Positions 1-6,555 of a stretch of DNA of 9,318 nucleotides are shown here, piece by piece (the stretch's first letter is position 1; the number at the start of each line of letters is the position of its first letter). The DNA comes from JBECKQ01 sp040235375 (GTDB taxonomy: Bacteria; Planctomycetota; Phycisphaerae; UBA1845): positions 1 through 9,318 of the forward strand of contig JBECKQ010000478.1 of assembly GCA_040235375.1 (NCBI GenBank), given 5' to 3'. Made by a program: the position numbers and the translations under genes. A model generated the notes under the pieces. The model was not told the origin of the DNA, did no database searches, and saw only the letters and a list, made by a program, of their open reading frames with translations.

Positions 1-2
1 AG

Positions 3-119
3 ACGATCGATTGGTACCGCCGCAACGAGGCATGGTGGCGGCGGATCAAGAGCGGTGAGTACCTCACGTATTACGAGAAGCAGTACGGGGCCGCCGGCGT
101 CGTCGGAGGTGGCGCGTGA
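3..119 (+). CDS. rmlB: dTDP-glucose 4,6-dehydratase, C-terminal end (partial, cut by window start)
   Basis: Only the last 38 codons are present, in the frame that ends at TGA 117-119; the start lies upstream of the window. The visible peptide contains TIDWYRRNEAWW, then IKSGEYLTYYEKQYG, which is the characteristic C-terminus of RmlB/RfbB (typically a T-V-x-W-Y-x-x-N-x-x-W-W motif followed by a Y-x-x-Y-Y-x-x-Q-Y motif). RmlB is an NAD-dependent extended SDR that converts dTDP-glucose to dTDP-4-keto-6-deoxyglucose in the cytosol, the second step of dTDP-L-rhamnose synthesis. The Gly-rich last residues (GVVGGGA) arise where the gene also encodes the ribosome-binding site of the next gene. It overlaps rmlD by 4 nt (GTGA), and that neighbour strongly supports the call. 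The catalytic part is not visible, so activity cannot be judged. Confidence 0.85.
   Translation, partial: TIDWYRRNEAWWRRIKSGEYLTYYEKQYGAAGVVGGGA
105..109 (+). promoter_or_regulatory. Strong Shine-Dalgarno for rmlD
   Basis: GGAGG lies six bases before the GTG at 116, inside the end of the upstream dehydratase gene. The match and spacing are near ideal and decide the non-ATG start of rmlD. Together with the 4-nt stop/start overlap this indicates translational coupling. Confidence 0.75.
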
Positions 120-1018
120 AGCCCGGGTGGCGGGACGATCGCGTTCTCGTGCTCGGGTCGCGCGGCATGCTCGGGCAGGAGCTGAACGCTCGCGCCGAAG
201 CGCTCCTCGCCTCCAGCGGGGGCTCCGTCGTCGGAATGGATATCGACGAATGTGATATCACCGATCCCTCCGCCGTTATCCGGACCATGCGCGAAGTATC
301 TCCCGCGGTCGTGATCAACGCCGCCGCGTACACGGATGTGGACGGCTGCGAATCAAACGTCGATCTGGCGATGCGGGCGAATGCCGAGGCGCCCGGCCAT
401 CTTGCCGGGGCGTGTGCCCAGGCGGGCGCCACGCTTGTTCATTTTTCGACCGATTTCATCTTCGACGGTGAGCTCCGCCGGCCGTACCGGCCGGATGACG
501 AGGCTAATCCCCTGTCCGCGTACGGTCGATCGAAATGGCAGGGTGAAGAGGCGATTCGCGGCAGCGGTTGCCGGCATCTGATCGTGAGGACGTCGTGGCT
601 CTTCGGCGCCGGCGGGCGCAACTTTGTCGAGGCGATCCTGAACAAGGCCGAGGCCGGTGAACAGCTTCGCGTCGTCACGGATCAGGTCGGTCGGCCCACG
701 CTGACAACGGACCTGGTGGACGCCGTCATCCGGCTGTTCGACATCGATGCAACCGGCACCGTTCACTTCGCCAACGACGGGCACTGCTCCTGGTTTGAAT
801 ACGCCCAGGAGATCGTGCGGCAGGCGGGGATCGACACGGACGTGCAGCCGACCGCCGCGGATGCCCTGAGTCGGCCGGCCCGCCGGCCTGCGTACTCGGT
901 GCTGGACCTTGAGGACTACGTGCAGCGCACGGGCGTCAGACCTCCGCACTGGAAGGACGCGCTGGGGCGTTATTTAAAGGATCGCACTCACCGACAGTTG
1001 GTTTCGCCGGGCGCCTGA
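116..1018 (+). CDS. rmlD: dTDP-4-dehydrorhamnose reductase (RmlD)
   Basis: 300 residues, the usual length for RmlD, which reduces dTDP-4-keto-L-rhamnose to dTDP-L-rhamnose with NAD(P)H, the last step of the pathway. The N-terminal Rossmann motif GSRGMLG is at residues 14-20, followed by the family signature NAAAYTDVD (68-76) and STDFIFDG (111-118; most relatives have STDYVFDG). The catalytic Tyr136 and Lys140 sit in YGRSK. DQVGRPT (about 199-205) and the RPARRPAYSVLD segment near 253-264 match the sugar-nucleotide-binding C-terminal part. The GTG start overlaps the preceding stop (GTGA) and has GGAGG six bases upstream, so I prefer it to internal starts. The pairing with rmlB is classic; rmlA and rmlC, if present, must lie outside the window. 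All expected catalytic motifs are intact. Confidence 0.92.
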   Translation: MKPGWRDDRVLVLGSRGMLGQELNARAEALLASSGGSVVGMDIDECDITDPSAVIRTMREVSPAVVINAAAYTDVDGCESNVDLAMRANAEAPGHLAGACAQAGATLVHFSTDFIFDGELRRPYRPDDEANPLSAYGRSKWQGEEAIRGSGCRHLIVRTSWLFGAGGRNFVEAILNKAEAGEQLRVVTDQVGRPTLTTDLVDAVIRLFDIDATGTVHFANDGHCSWFEYAQEIVRQAGIDTDVQPTAADALSRPARRPAYSVLDLEDYVQRTGVRPPHWKDALGRYLKDRTHRQLVSPGA

Positions 1019-1023
1019 GGGAG
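1019..1023 (+). promoter_or_regulatory. Shine-Dalgarno supporting GTG start of rfbF
   Basis: GGGAG directly follows the rmlD stop and ends six bases before GTG 1030. No comparable motif precedes the alternative ATG at 1057. This favours the longer product, although family length favours the shorter one. Confidence 0.5.
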
Positions 1024-1029
1024 CTGATC

Positions 1030-1830
1030 GTGGGAAAAGCAAGCGGGCACGAAGACATGAAAGTGGCCATTCTGGCCGGCGGTGTGGGGACCCGCCTCGT
1101 CGAGGAGACGGAAATCAAGCCGAAGCCGATGGTCGAGGTCGGCGGCCAGCCGATCCTCTGGCACATCATGAAGCACTACGACCACTACGGCTTCCGAAAC
1201 TTCGTCATCGCTCTCGGCTACCGCGGAGAGGTCATCAAGCGCTACATGGTCGAGTACTGCTCGCTGGCCAACAACATGACGGTCGATCTTTCGAACGGCA
1301 AGGTGGAACTGCACAGCGACGTGCCCCGCCTCGACTGGAAAGTCGAGCTGGTCGGCACGGGCCTGGAGACGCTGACCGGCGGCCGCATCAAGCGCCTGAA
1401 GCCTTACCTGGGCGATCGCACGTTCATGCTGACCTGGGGCGACGGCATCTCCGACGTCGACCTGAAGAAGCTCTTGGCGTTCCATCGGTCTCATGGAAAG
1501 CTCGCCACGCTTACCGCCGTCCGGCCGCCTGCCCGTTTCGGCAAGCTCAGCCTGCAGGGTGACCGGGTGGCCATGTTCGAGGAGAAACCGCAGCTCGGCG
1601 AAGGCTGGATCAACGGCGCGTTCTTCGTGCTCGAGCCGGGCATCTTCGATTACATCGAGGGGGACAAGACGCAGTGGGAGTACGAGCCGCTTGAACGGCT
1701 TGCGCAGGACGGCCAGCTCATGGCCTACAAGCACGACTCCTTCTGGCAGTGCATGGACACCCTTCGCGACAAGAAGCTCTTGCAGTCGTTGTGGGACAAG
1801 GGCGACGCGCCGTGGAAAATCTGGAGTTGA
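1030..1830 (+). CDS. rfbF: Glucose-1-phosphate cytidylyltransferase (RfbF)
   Basis: This enzyme condenses alpha-D-glucose 1-phosphate and CTP to CDP-D-glucose and diphosphate, the entry to CDP-deoxysugars such as abequose, tyvelose and yersiniose. In the 266-residue reading, the nucleotidyltransferase signature LAGGVGTRL is at about 15-23, followed by KPKPMVEVGG (30-39) and PILWHIM. The metal-binding Asp lies in WGDG (136-139), EKP is at 185-187, INGAFFVL at 194-201 and FWQCMDTLRDK at 238-248. These closely follow Salmonella RfbF in order and spacing, including the ending PWKIW. The start is ambiguous. GTG 1030 has a good Shine-Dalgarno, whereas ATG 1057 gives the canonical MKVAILAGG beginning and 257 residues, the usual family length. 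The next gene starts 7 nt after the stop. A general glucose-1-phosphate uridylyl- or thymidylyltransferase is unlikely given the W-G-D-G and F-W-Q-x-M-D-T-L-R-D motifs. Confidence 0.92.
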   Translation: MGKASGHEDMKVAILAGGVGTRLVEETEIKPKPMVEVGGQPILWHIMKHYDHYGFRNFVIALGYRGEVIKRYMVEYCSLANNMTVDLSNGKVELHSDVPRLDWKVELVGTGLETLTGGRIKRLKPYLGDRTFMLTWGDGISDVDLKKLLAFHRSHGKLATLTAVRPPARFGKLSLQGDRVAMFEEKPQLGEGWINGAFFVLEPGIFDYIEGDKTQWEYEPLERLAQDGQLMAYKHDSFWQCMDTLRDKKLLQSLWDKGDAPWKIWS

Positions 1831-1837
1831 GCCTGCC

Positions 1838-2887
1838 GTGCGCGTACTGGTAACGGGACATGACGGATACATCGGGACGGTGCTCGTCCCGATGTTTCAG
1901 GAGGCGGCCCACGAGGTGGTCGGCCTCGACAGTTGCCTCTTCGAGGAATGCGTCTTCGGCACCGATGAGCACAAAATCCCGGCGATCCGCAAGGATGTGC
2001 GCGATATCGAGCCCGCCGACCTCCAGGGGTTCGACGCCGTCATTCACCTGGCGGGGATTTCGAATGATCCGCTGGGCGATCTGAATCCGCAGTGCACGTA
2101 CGACATCAACCATGTTGCCGCGATTCGTCTGGCCGAGATTGCGAAGGCGGCCGGAGTCGAGCGGTTCCTGTTCTCCTCCTCGTGCAGTACGTACGGCGCG
2201 GGCGGCATGGACGACATCCTGACGGAAGAAGCGCCGTTCCGCCCGGTCACGCCCTACGGCGAGTCGAAGGTGCTCGTCGAGCGCGATCTCGCCCGGATGG
2301 CGGATGATTCGTTCAGCCCGACGTATCTTCGCAATGCCACCGCTTACGGCGTGTCGCCGCGCTTGCGCGGCGACCTGGTGGTCAATAACCTCGTCGGCTT
2401 CGCGTTCACGACCGGGAAGGTCTTTCTGAAGAGCGATGGCACGCCGTGGCGGCCCGTCGTTCACATCGAGGACATCTCGCGGGCGTTTCTGGCCGCGATG
2501 CACGCGCCGCGCGAAGTCGTCCACGACCAGGCGTTCAACGTCGGGCGCGACGAGGACAACTTCCAGATCCGCGAGATCGCCGACATGGTCGCGGCCCAAG
2601 TGCCCGGCAGCCGCGTCGAGTACGCCGCCGACGCCGGACCGGACAAGCGATGCTACCGCGTCAACTTCGCCAAGATCATGCGCAAACTGCCCGAGTATCA
2701 GCCGCAGTGGACCGTGCGCCTCGGCATCAGGCAGTTGCACGAGGCGTACAAGTCCGTAAACCTGAAACTGAGCGATCTGGAAGGGTCCAGGTACCTGCGT
2801 ATCAAGCACATCAAGCGCCTTCAAGAGTTGAAGCGGCTTGATGAAGACCTCCGCTGGCGCCGGCGGACCGCGGCGCCGACCAGCTAA
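1838..2887 (+). CDS. NAD-dependent epimerase/dehydratase family (extended SDR)
   Basis: 349 residues from GTG 1838, giving MRVLVTGHDGYIG; a GGAG lies 11 bases upstream and the previous stop is 7 nt away. The reading frame is open further upstream, but that part is out-of-frame rfbF sequence, so the Rossmann start is the natural beginning. The NAD-binding GHDGYIG is at 7-13, HLAG at 70-73, SSSCSTYG at 113-120, and catalytic Tyr140/Lys144 in YGESK. A conserved block follows: RNATAYG (165-171), DGTPWRPVVHIED (200-212), FNVGR (233-237) and AGPDKRCYRVN (266-276). The substrate is not determinable. The C-S-T segment lacks the Asp-Glu pair of RmlB-type 4,6-dehydratases and the Asp-Lys-Cys-Tyr of RfbG, so I read it as epimerase- or reductase-like. 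It does not resemble RfbG, which normally follows rfbF. Lying between rfbF and the C-methyltransferases, it probably acts on a CDP- or related hexose intermediate. Confidence 0.85.
   Translation: MRVLVTGHDGYIGTVLVPMFQEAAHEVVGLDSCLFEECVFGTDEHKIPAIRKDVRDIEPADLQGFDAVIHLAGISNDPLGDLNPQCTYDINHVAAIRLAEIAKAAGVERFLFSSSCSTYGAGGMDDILTEEAPFRPVTPYGESKVLVERDLARMADDSFSPTYLRNATAYGVSPRLRGDLVVNNLVGFAFTTGKVFLKSDGTPWRPVVHIEDISRAFLAAMHAPREVVHDQAFNVGRDEDNFQIREIADMVAAQVPGSRVEYAADAGPDKRCYRVNFAKIMRKLPEYQPQWTVRLGIRQLHEAYKSVNLKLSDLEGSRYLRIKHIKRLQELKRLDEDLRWRRRTAAPTS
1869..1895. repeat. Perfect inverted repeat, 11-bp stem with 5-nt loop, inside the SDR gene
   Basis: ACATCGGGACG (1869-1879) and CGTCCCGATGT (1885-1895) are exact reverse complements around the loop GTGCT. 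The hairpin begins about 30 nt after the SDR start codon and is followed by TTTCAG, which is too short a T run for a standard intrinsic terminator. It encodes part of the conserved Y-I-G-x-V-L-V-P-M stretch. It could slow translation or stabilise an mRNA end within the operon, or it could be a coincidence of codon choice. Confidence 0.5.
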
Positions 2888-2900
2888 GACGAACACAGTC

Positions 2901-4154
2901 ATGGATGCGGGCGTTACATGCCGTTCCTGCGGTGCTGACGGATTGAAACGCGTGCTCTCGCTGGGTGAGACGCCGCTGGCCGACCGGCTGCTGACCGAGG
3001 ACATGCTGGCCCAACCGGAGCCGGTCTACCCGCTCACGGTCGTCTTCTGCCCGTCGTGTACGCTGATGCAGATTGCCGAGACGGTCTCGCCGGAAGAGCT
3101 TTTCTGCGAGAACTATCCGTACTACTCGTCGTTCTCGCCGGCGCTGCTCGAGCACTCGCGGCAGAATGCCGAGGAGCTGATCCGCGACCGCCGGCTCGGC
3201 CCCGACAGCCTGGTCGTCGAGCTCGCCAGCAATGACGGGTACATGCTCAAGAACTTCGTCGCCGCCGGAGTTCCCGTGCTGGGAATCGATCCGGCCGAAG
3301 GGCCGGCCCGCGCCGCACAGCAGGCCGGCGTCGAGACGCTTTGCACGTTCTTCGGCCAGGACATGGCGGAACAGCTCAGCGCCGAGGGGCGCCGGGCCGA
3401 CGTCATCATCGCCAACAACGTGCTCGCCCACGTGGCGGACCTGAACGGCTTCGTCGAGGGCATTCGCATTCTCCTCGCGGACGACGGCGTGGCCGTGATC
3501 GAGTGTCCCTACGTTCGCGACCTGATCGAGCACTGCGAGTTCGACACGATCTACCACGAGCATCTCTGCTATTACTCCGTCACGGCACTCAAGAACCTGT
3601 TTCGGCGTCATGAGCTCTGGCTGAACGACGTCCGGCGGCTCCCAATCCACGGCGGCTCTTTGCGTCTGTACGTCGGCCGCGGCGATCAGCCCACGCATGC
3701 CGTTGATAAGCTCCTGGAGGAGGAAAAAACGGAAGGCGCGGTCGAGTTCGGCTATTACCGCAGCTTCGCCCAGCGCGTGGAGTCTCTGCGCGACGAGCTG
3801 CGCGGCTTCCTCCGCGGGCTCAAGAGCAACGGCAAGCGGATCGCGGCCTATGGCGCGGCAGCCAAAGGCGCGACGATGATCAACTACGTCGGTATCGGCA
3901 CCGACATCGTCGATTTCGTCGTCGATCGCAACACGCACAAGCACGGCTGCTACATGCCGGGCCAGCACCTGCCCGTCTGCCCGGTGGAGCGGCTGCTCGA
4001 GAAAATGCCGGACTATGTGCTGCTGCTCGCGTGGAATTTCGCCGACGAGATCGTCCAGCAGCAATCCGAATACCTCGATCGCGGCGGCGTCTTCATCAGG
4101 CCGGTGCCGCATCCGCGATTCATCGCCCGGGCCGATCGGGACGGCAAGAATTGA
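2901..4154 (+). CDS. Zinc-binding class I SAM-dependent sugar C-methyltransferase (TylC3/TcaB9-like)
   Basis: 417 residues from ATG 2901, 13 nt after the SDR stop. TTG 2838 or ATG 2841 would extend it about 20 residues into the SDR gene, but the zinc ribbon sits at the usual place with 2901. The family has three parts, all visible. An N-terminal zinc ribbon has Cys7/Cys10 and Cys50/Cys53. A SAM-binding Rossmann domain has ELASNDG (107-113) and NNVLAH (172-177). A C-terminal domain has YGAAAKG (317-323) and VDRN. IYHEH (217-221) carries the Tyr-x-Glu-His shown in TcaB9 to be catalytic, His177 matches its second active-site His, and YPYYSS (72-77) supplies the N-terminal Tyr. IHGGSLR (249-255) is also typical. 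Characterised members methylate a carbon, usually C3, of NDP-4-keto-deoxyhexoses via an enolate. The exact substrate and carbon are inferred only; context (rfbF, SDR, rmlB) suggests a CDP- or dTDP-4-keto sugar. Confidence 0.88.
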   Translation: MDAGVTCRSCGADGLKRVLSLGETPLADRLLTEDMLAQPEPVYPLTVVFCPSCTLMQIAETVSPEELFCENYPYYSSFSPALLEHSRQNAEELIRDRRLGPDSLVVELASNDGYMLKNFVAAGVPVLGIDPAEGPARAAQQAGVETLCTFFGQDMAEQLSAEGRRADVIIANNVLAHVADLNGFVEGIRILLADDGVAVIECPYVRDLIEHCEFDTIYHEHLCYYSVTALKNLFRRHELWLNDVRRLPIHGGSLRLYVGRGDQPTHAVDKLLEEEKTEGAVEFGYYRSFAQRVESLRDELRGFLRGLKSNGKRIAAYGAAAKGATMINYVGIGTDIVDFVVDRNTHKHGCYMPGQHLPVCPVERLLEKMPDYVLLLAWNFADEIVQQQSEYLDRGGVFIRPVPHPRFIARADRDGKN

Positions 4155-5335
4155 TGCACATGTATCACGCGTGCCCGAATTGCGCCGCCTCCGGCATGGA
4201 GGTCTTTTTCGAGACGCCCGGCGTTCCTGTGCATAGCTGCATGATGCTTGGCGACCGCGCGGCGGCGGAGAGCTTTCCGCGAGGCGACCTCGCTCTCGGC
4301 CTGTGCCGCAACTGCGGGTTCATCTCGAACGTGCTGTTCGACCCGAGCCTGCAGGACTACACCACCGGTTACGAGGAGCAGCAGTCGTTCTCGCCGAGGT
4401 TTCGGGCGTTCCAGACGGATTTGATCGAACGCCTGATCGAGCGCTACGACATTCGCGGCAAGGACGTGGTGGAGATCGGCTGCGGCAAGGGCGATTTCCT
4501 CATCGAGCTGTGCGAAGCCGGCGGCAACCGCGGCGTGGGAATCGACCCGGCCTGCGATCCGGAGCGGATGCGCGATCGCGCCGGCCGGCGCGTGCGCTTT
4601 GTTGCCGAACTCTATTCCGAAAAGCACGCGGACCTGCCCTGCGACGCGCTCTGCTGCCGGCACACGCTCGAACACATTCACCCGACGGCGAAGTTCATCG
4701 CGAACGTACGCCGCGTCGTGGGGGATCGGCCGGATACCGTCGTGTTCTTCGAGGTTCCCGATGCTCAGCGCGTCCTCGAGGAACAGGCGTTCTGGGACAT
4801 CTACTACGAGCACTGCTCCTACTTTACGCTCGGATCGTTGGCCCGCGTTTTCCGCGCGAATCGGTTTGAGGTCGTCGAGCTGGAAAAGGATTTCGATGAC
4901 CAGTACCTCCTGGTTGTCGCCCGGCCGGCCGGCGGCCCCACCAGTCCGCAGTTCGACGCGGAAGACGATCTGCCGCGGATCATGGAGGACGTCAGCGTCT
5001 TCCGCGGCAACGTGCGCGATCGCATCGAAGGCTGGTGCAGCCGCATCGCTCGCCTGCGCGACGAAGGGAAGCGCGTCGCCATCTGGGGATCGGGGTCCAA
5101 GTGCGTGTCGTTCCTGAGCACCGTCGGCGTCGCGGACCGGATCGACGCCGTCGTGGACGTCAATCCCTTTCGCCACGGGAAGTACCTGGCCGGCTCGGGG
5201 ATGCAGATCATTGCCCCGGAGTCGCTGCGCGGGCGAGGCGTTGACGCGATTCTGGTGATGAACCCGGTATACGGCGACGAAATTCAACGCCGGATCGACA
5301 GCCTCGGCGTGCCGGCGGAGCTCATACCGGTTTGA
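4154..5335 (+). CDS. Zinc-binding class I SAM methyltransferase, divergent C-methyltransferase subgroup (first tandem copy)
   Basis: 393 residues. ATG 4154 shares one base with the preceding stop (TGATG), implying coupled translation; ATG 4160 is an alternative two codons in. The domain order matches the gene upstream. The zinc ribbon has CPNC (7-10) and CRNC (51-54). The SAM motif EIGCGKG is at 107-113, CCRHTLEH at 167-174, and WDIYYEHCSYF at 214-224. The C-terminal Rossmann-like domain has WGSGSKCVSF (311-320) and VVDVNP (333-338). The Y-x-E-H arrangement is Tyr217-Tyr218-Glu219-His220, so the His of the IYHEH motif is replaced by Tyr. In the WGxGSKG motif the last Gly is Cys317, which is unusual. 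It is about 45% identical by eye to the next protein over the last 89 residues, indicating tandem duplication. It probably methylates a sugar nucleotide, but position and substrate are unknown, and methylation itself is a family inference. Confidence 0.82.
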   Translation: MHMYHACPNCAASGMEVFFETPGVPVHSCMMLGDRAAAESFPRGDLALGLCRNCGFISNVLFDPSLQDYTTGYEEQQSFSPRFRAFQTDLIERLIERYDIRGKDVVEIGCGKGDFLIELCEAGGNRGVGIDPACDPERMRDRAGRRVRFVAELYSEKHADLPCDALCCRHTLEHIHPTAKFIANVRRVVGDRPDTVVFFEVPDAQRVLEEQAFWDIYYEHCSYFTLGSLARVFRANRFEVVELEKDFDDQYLLVVARPAGGPTSPQFDAEDDLPRIMEDVSVFRGNVRDRIEGWCSRIARLRDEGKRVAIWGSGSKCVSFLSTVGVADRIDAVVDVNPFRHGKYLAGSGMQIIAPESLRGRGVDAILVMNPVYGDEIQRRIDSLGVPAELIPV

Positions 5336-6555
5336 CGGCGCCGGATTCACCGATGTTCGAAGCGAAACGAGAGAGCGGATCGCCGTTGGCGTCGAAATGC
5401 CCCGCGTGCGGTGCCGGCGAACCGGCTGCGTTCTGGCACGCGGAGGGGCTGCCCGTCTTCTGCAACGTGCTTTCCGACACGGAGGCCGAAGCGCAGCAGA
5501 TTCCGCGAGGTGACTTGTCTCTGGCATTCTGCAATCGTTGCGGCCTCATCTTCAACACCGCGTTTGACCCGCATCGCCTGGACTACACCGGCCAATACGA
5601 GAACAGCCTGCACTTCTCGCAGGTCTTCGAGGACTACGCCAACAGCCTGGCCAATCGGCTCATCGAAACGTACAAGCTGCGCAACACCAACGTCGTGGAG
5701 ATCGCCTGCGGCAGCGGTAACTTCCTCCGCGCGCTGTGCCAGTTGGGCAACAACCGCGGCGTGGGGTTCGATCCCAGCCTGCGCAACCGCCCGGCCGACG
5801 CCGACTCCGAAGGGCCGGTTCGCTTCGTGCGCGACCACTACGGTGAGCAGCACGCGGTCCGCGACGTGGGCCTCATCTGCTGCCGCCACGCGCTCGAGCA
5901 CATTGCCGATCCGCTGGCGTTCCTGCGGATGATCCGGCGGAACATCGCCGACAGCGATACGGTCGTTTACTTCGAGGTGCCTAACGCGCTCTATACGTTG
6001 CGGCGCATGGGGATATGGGACCTCATCTACGAACATTGCAGCTATTTCGTCGCCCCGGCCTTGCGCTACGTGTTCGAGGCCGCCGGCTTCGAAGTGATCC
6101 GGCTGGCGGAGGAATTCGACGGGCAGTTCCTCGGCCTCGACGCCCGACCGGGCCGCAAATCCGATGCCCCAACCGCGGATTCAGCCGCGCTCGGCCGGGT
6201 TGCCGAGGATGTGCGCATGTTCTCGGACGGCTATCGCCGCAAGGTGGCCGAGTGGAAACAGTGTCTGGCGCGGTTGAATGAAGCGGGCCAACGAGCGGTC
6301 GTGTGGGGGGCCGGCTCCAAGGGCGTGACCTTCCTCAACGTGCTGAAACCGGGACCGCAGATCGGCTACGTCGTGGACGTAAATCCCCACAAACGCGGCA
6401 AATACGTAGCCGGCACGGCCCAGCGCATCATCGCCCCCCAATCACTGACCGACATCCAGCCGAATACTATCATTGTGATGAACGAGATATACCTGGACGA
6501 GATCGCGGCTGCGGTCCGGGCATTGGGCCTCCAGGCGGAAATACTGACCGCCTGA
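5332..6555 (+). CDS. Zinc-binding class I SAM methyltransferase, divergent C-methyltransferase subgroup (second tandem copy)
   Basis: 407 residues from TTG 5332, which overlaps the previous stop by 4 nt (TTGA) with GGAG 11 bases upstream. ATG 5353 (400 residues) is an equally credible start, since both precede the zinc ribbon. CPAC (23-26) and CNRC (67-70) form the zinc site. The SAM motif EIACGSGN is at 123-130, CCRHALEH at 183-190 and IWDLIYEHCSYF at 228-239. WGAGSKGVTFLN (325-336) and VVDVNPHKRGKY (347-358) mark the C-terminal domain. Relative to TcaB9-like enzymes, the position of the catalytic Tyr is Ile232, while Glu234 and His235 are kept and Tyr233 precedes them. It is the sister of the gene just upstream. 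A role in C-methylation or another SAM-dependent modification of a sugar nucleotide is inferred; the substrate is unknown. The following glycosyltransferase starts 17 nt downstream. Confidence 0.82.
   Translation: MTAPDSPMFEAKRESGSPLASKCPACGAGEPAAFWHAEGLPVFCNVLSDTEAEAQQIPRGDLSLAFCNRCGLIFNTAFDPHRLDYTGQYENSLHFSQVFEDYANSLANRLIETYKLRNTNVVEIACGSGNFLRALCQLGNNRGVGFDPSLRNRPADADSEGPVRFVRDHYGEQHAVRDVGLICCRHALEHIADPLAFLRMIRRNIADSDTVVYFEVPNALYTLRRMGIWDLIYEHCSYFVAPALRYVFEAAGFEVIRLAEEFDGQFLGLDARPGRKSDAPTADSAALGRVAEDVRMFSDGYRRKVAEWKQCLARLNEAGQRAVVWGAGSKGVTFLNVLKPGPQIGYVVDVNPHKRGKYVAGTAQRIIAPQSLTDIQPNTIIVMNEIYLDEIAAAVRALGLQAEILTA

Noticed and set aside
868..892. GC-rich inverted repeat of GGCCGG/CCGGCC type in rmlD
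   Set aside because: It encodes the Arg-Pro-rich conserved segment of RmlD and recurs as simple GC-rich codon usage elsewhere (for example around 475-492 and 4920-4938).
1493..1837. Upstream in-frame extension of the SDR through the rfbF gene
   Set aside because: The extra residues are Ser/Arg-rich out-of-frame translation of rfbF. The Rossmann fold begins at GTG 1838, 7 nt after the rfbF stop.
988..1872. 294-codon - strand frame across rfbF
   Set aside because: Shadow of rfbF. The + strand protein carries every cytidylyltransferase motif and the antisense product resembles nothing I recognise.
1838..2887. Calling the SDR CDP-glucose 4,6-dehydratase (RfbG) because it follows rfbF
   Set aside because: It lacks the RfbG N-terminal signature and the Asp-Lys-Cys-Tyr segment, having SSSCSTYG instead. 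A general epimerase/dehydratase call is safer.
1718..4112. Two further - strand open frames of 428 and 433 codons (1718-3004 and 2811-4112)
   Set aside because: Both are mirror images of the SDR and first methyltransferase genes, with no family motif and no space for independent regulation.
4013..5527. 504-codon open frame on the - strand
   Set aside because: It lies antisense to two clear methyltransferase genes, has no recognisable motif and a low-complexity Ala/Arg/Val composition. Long antisense frames are expected when codons have G or C in the third position.
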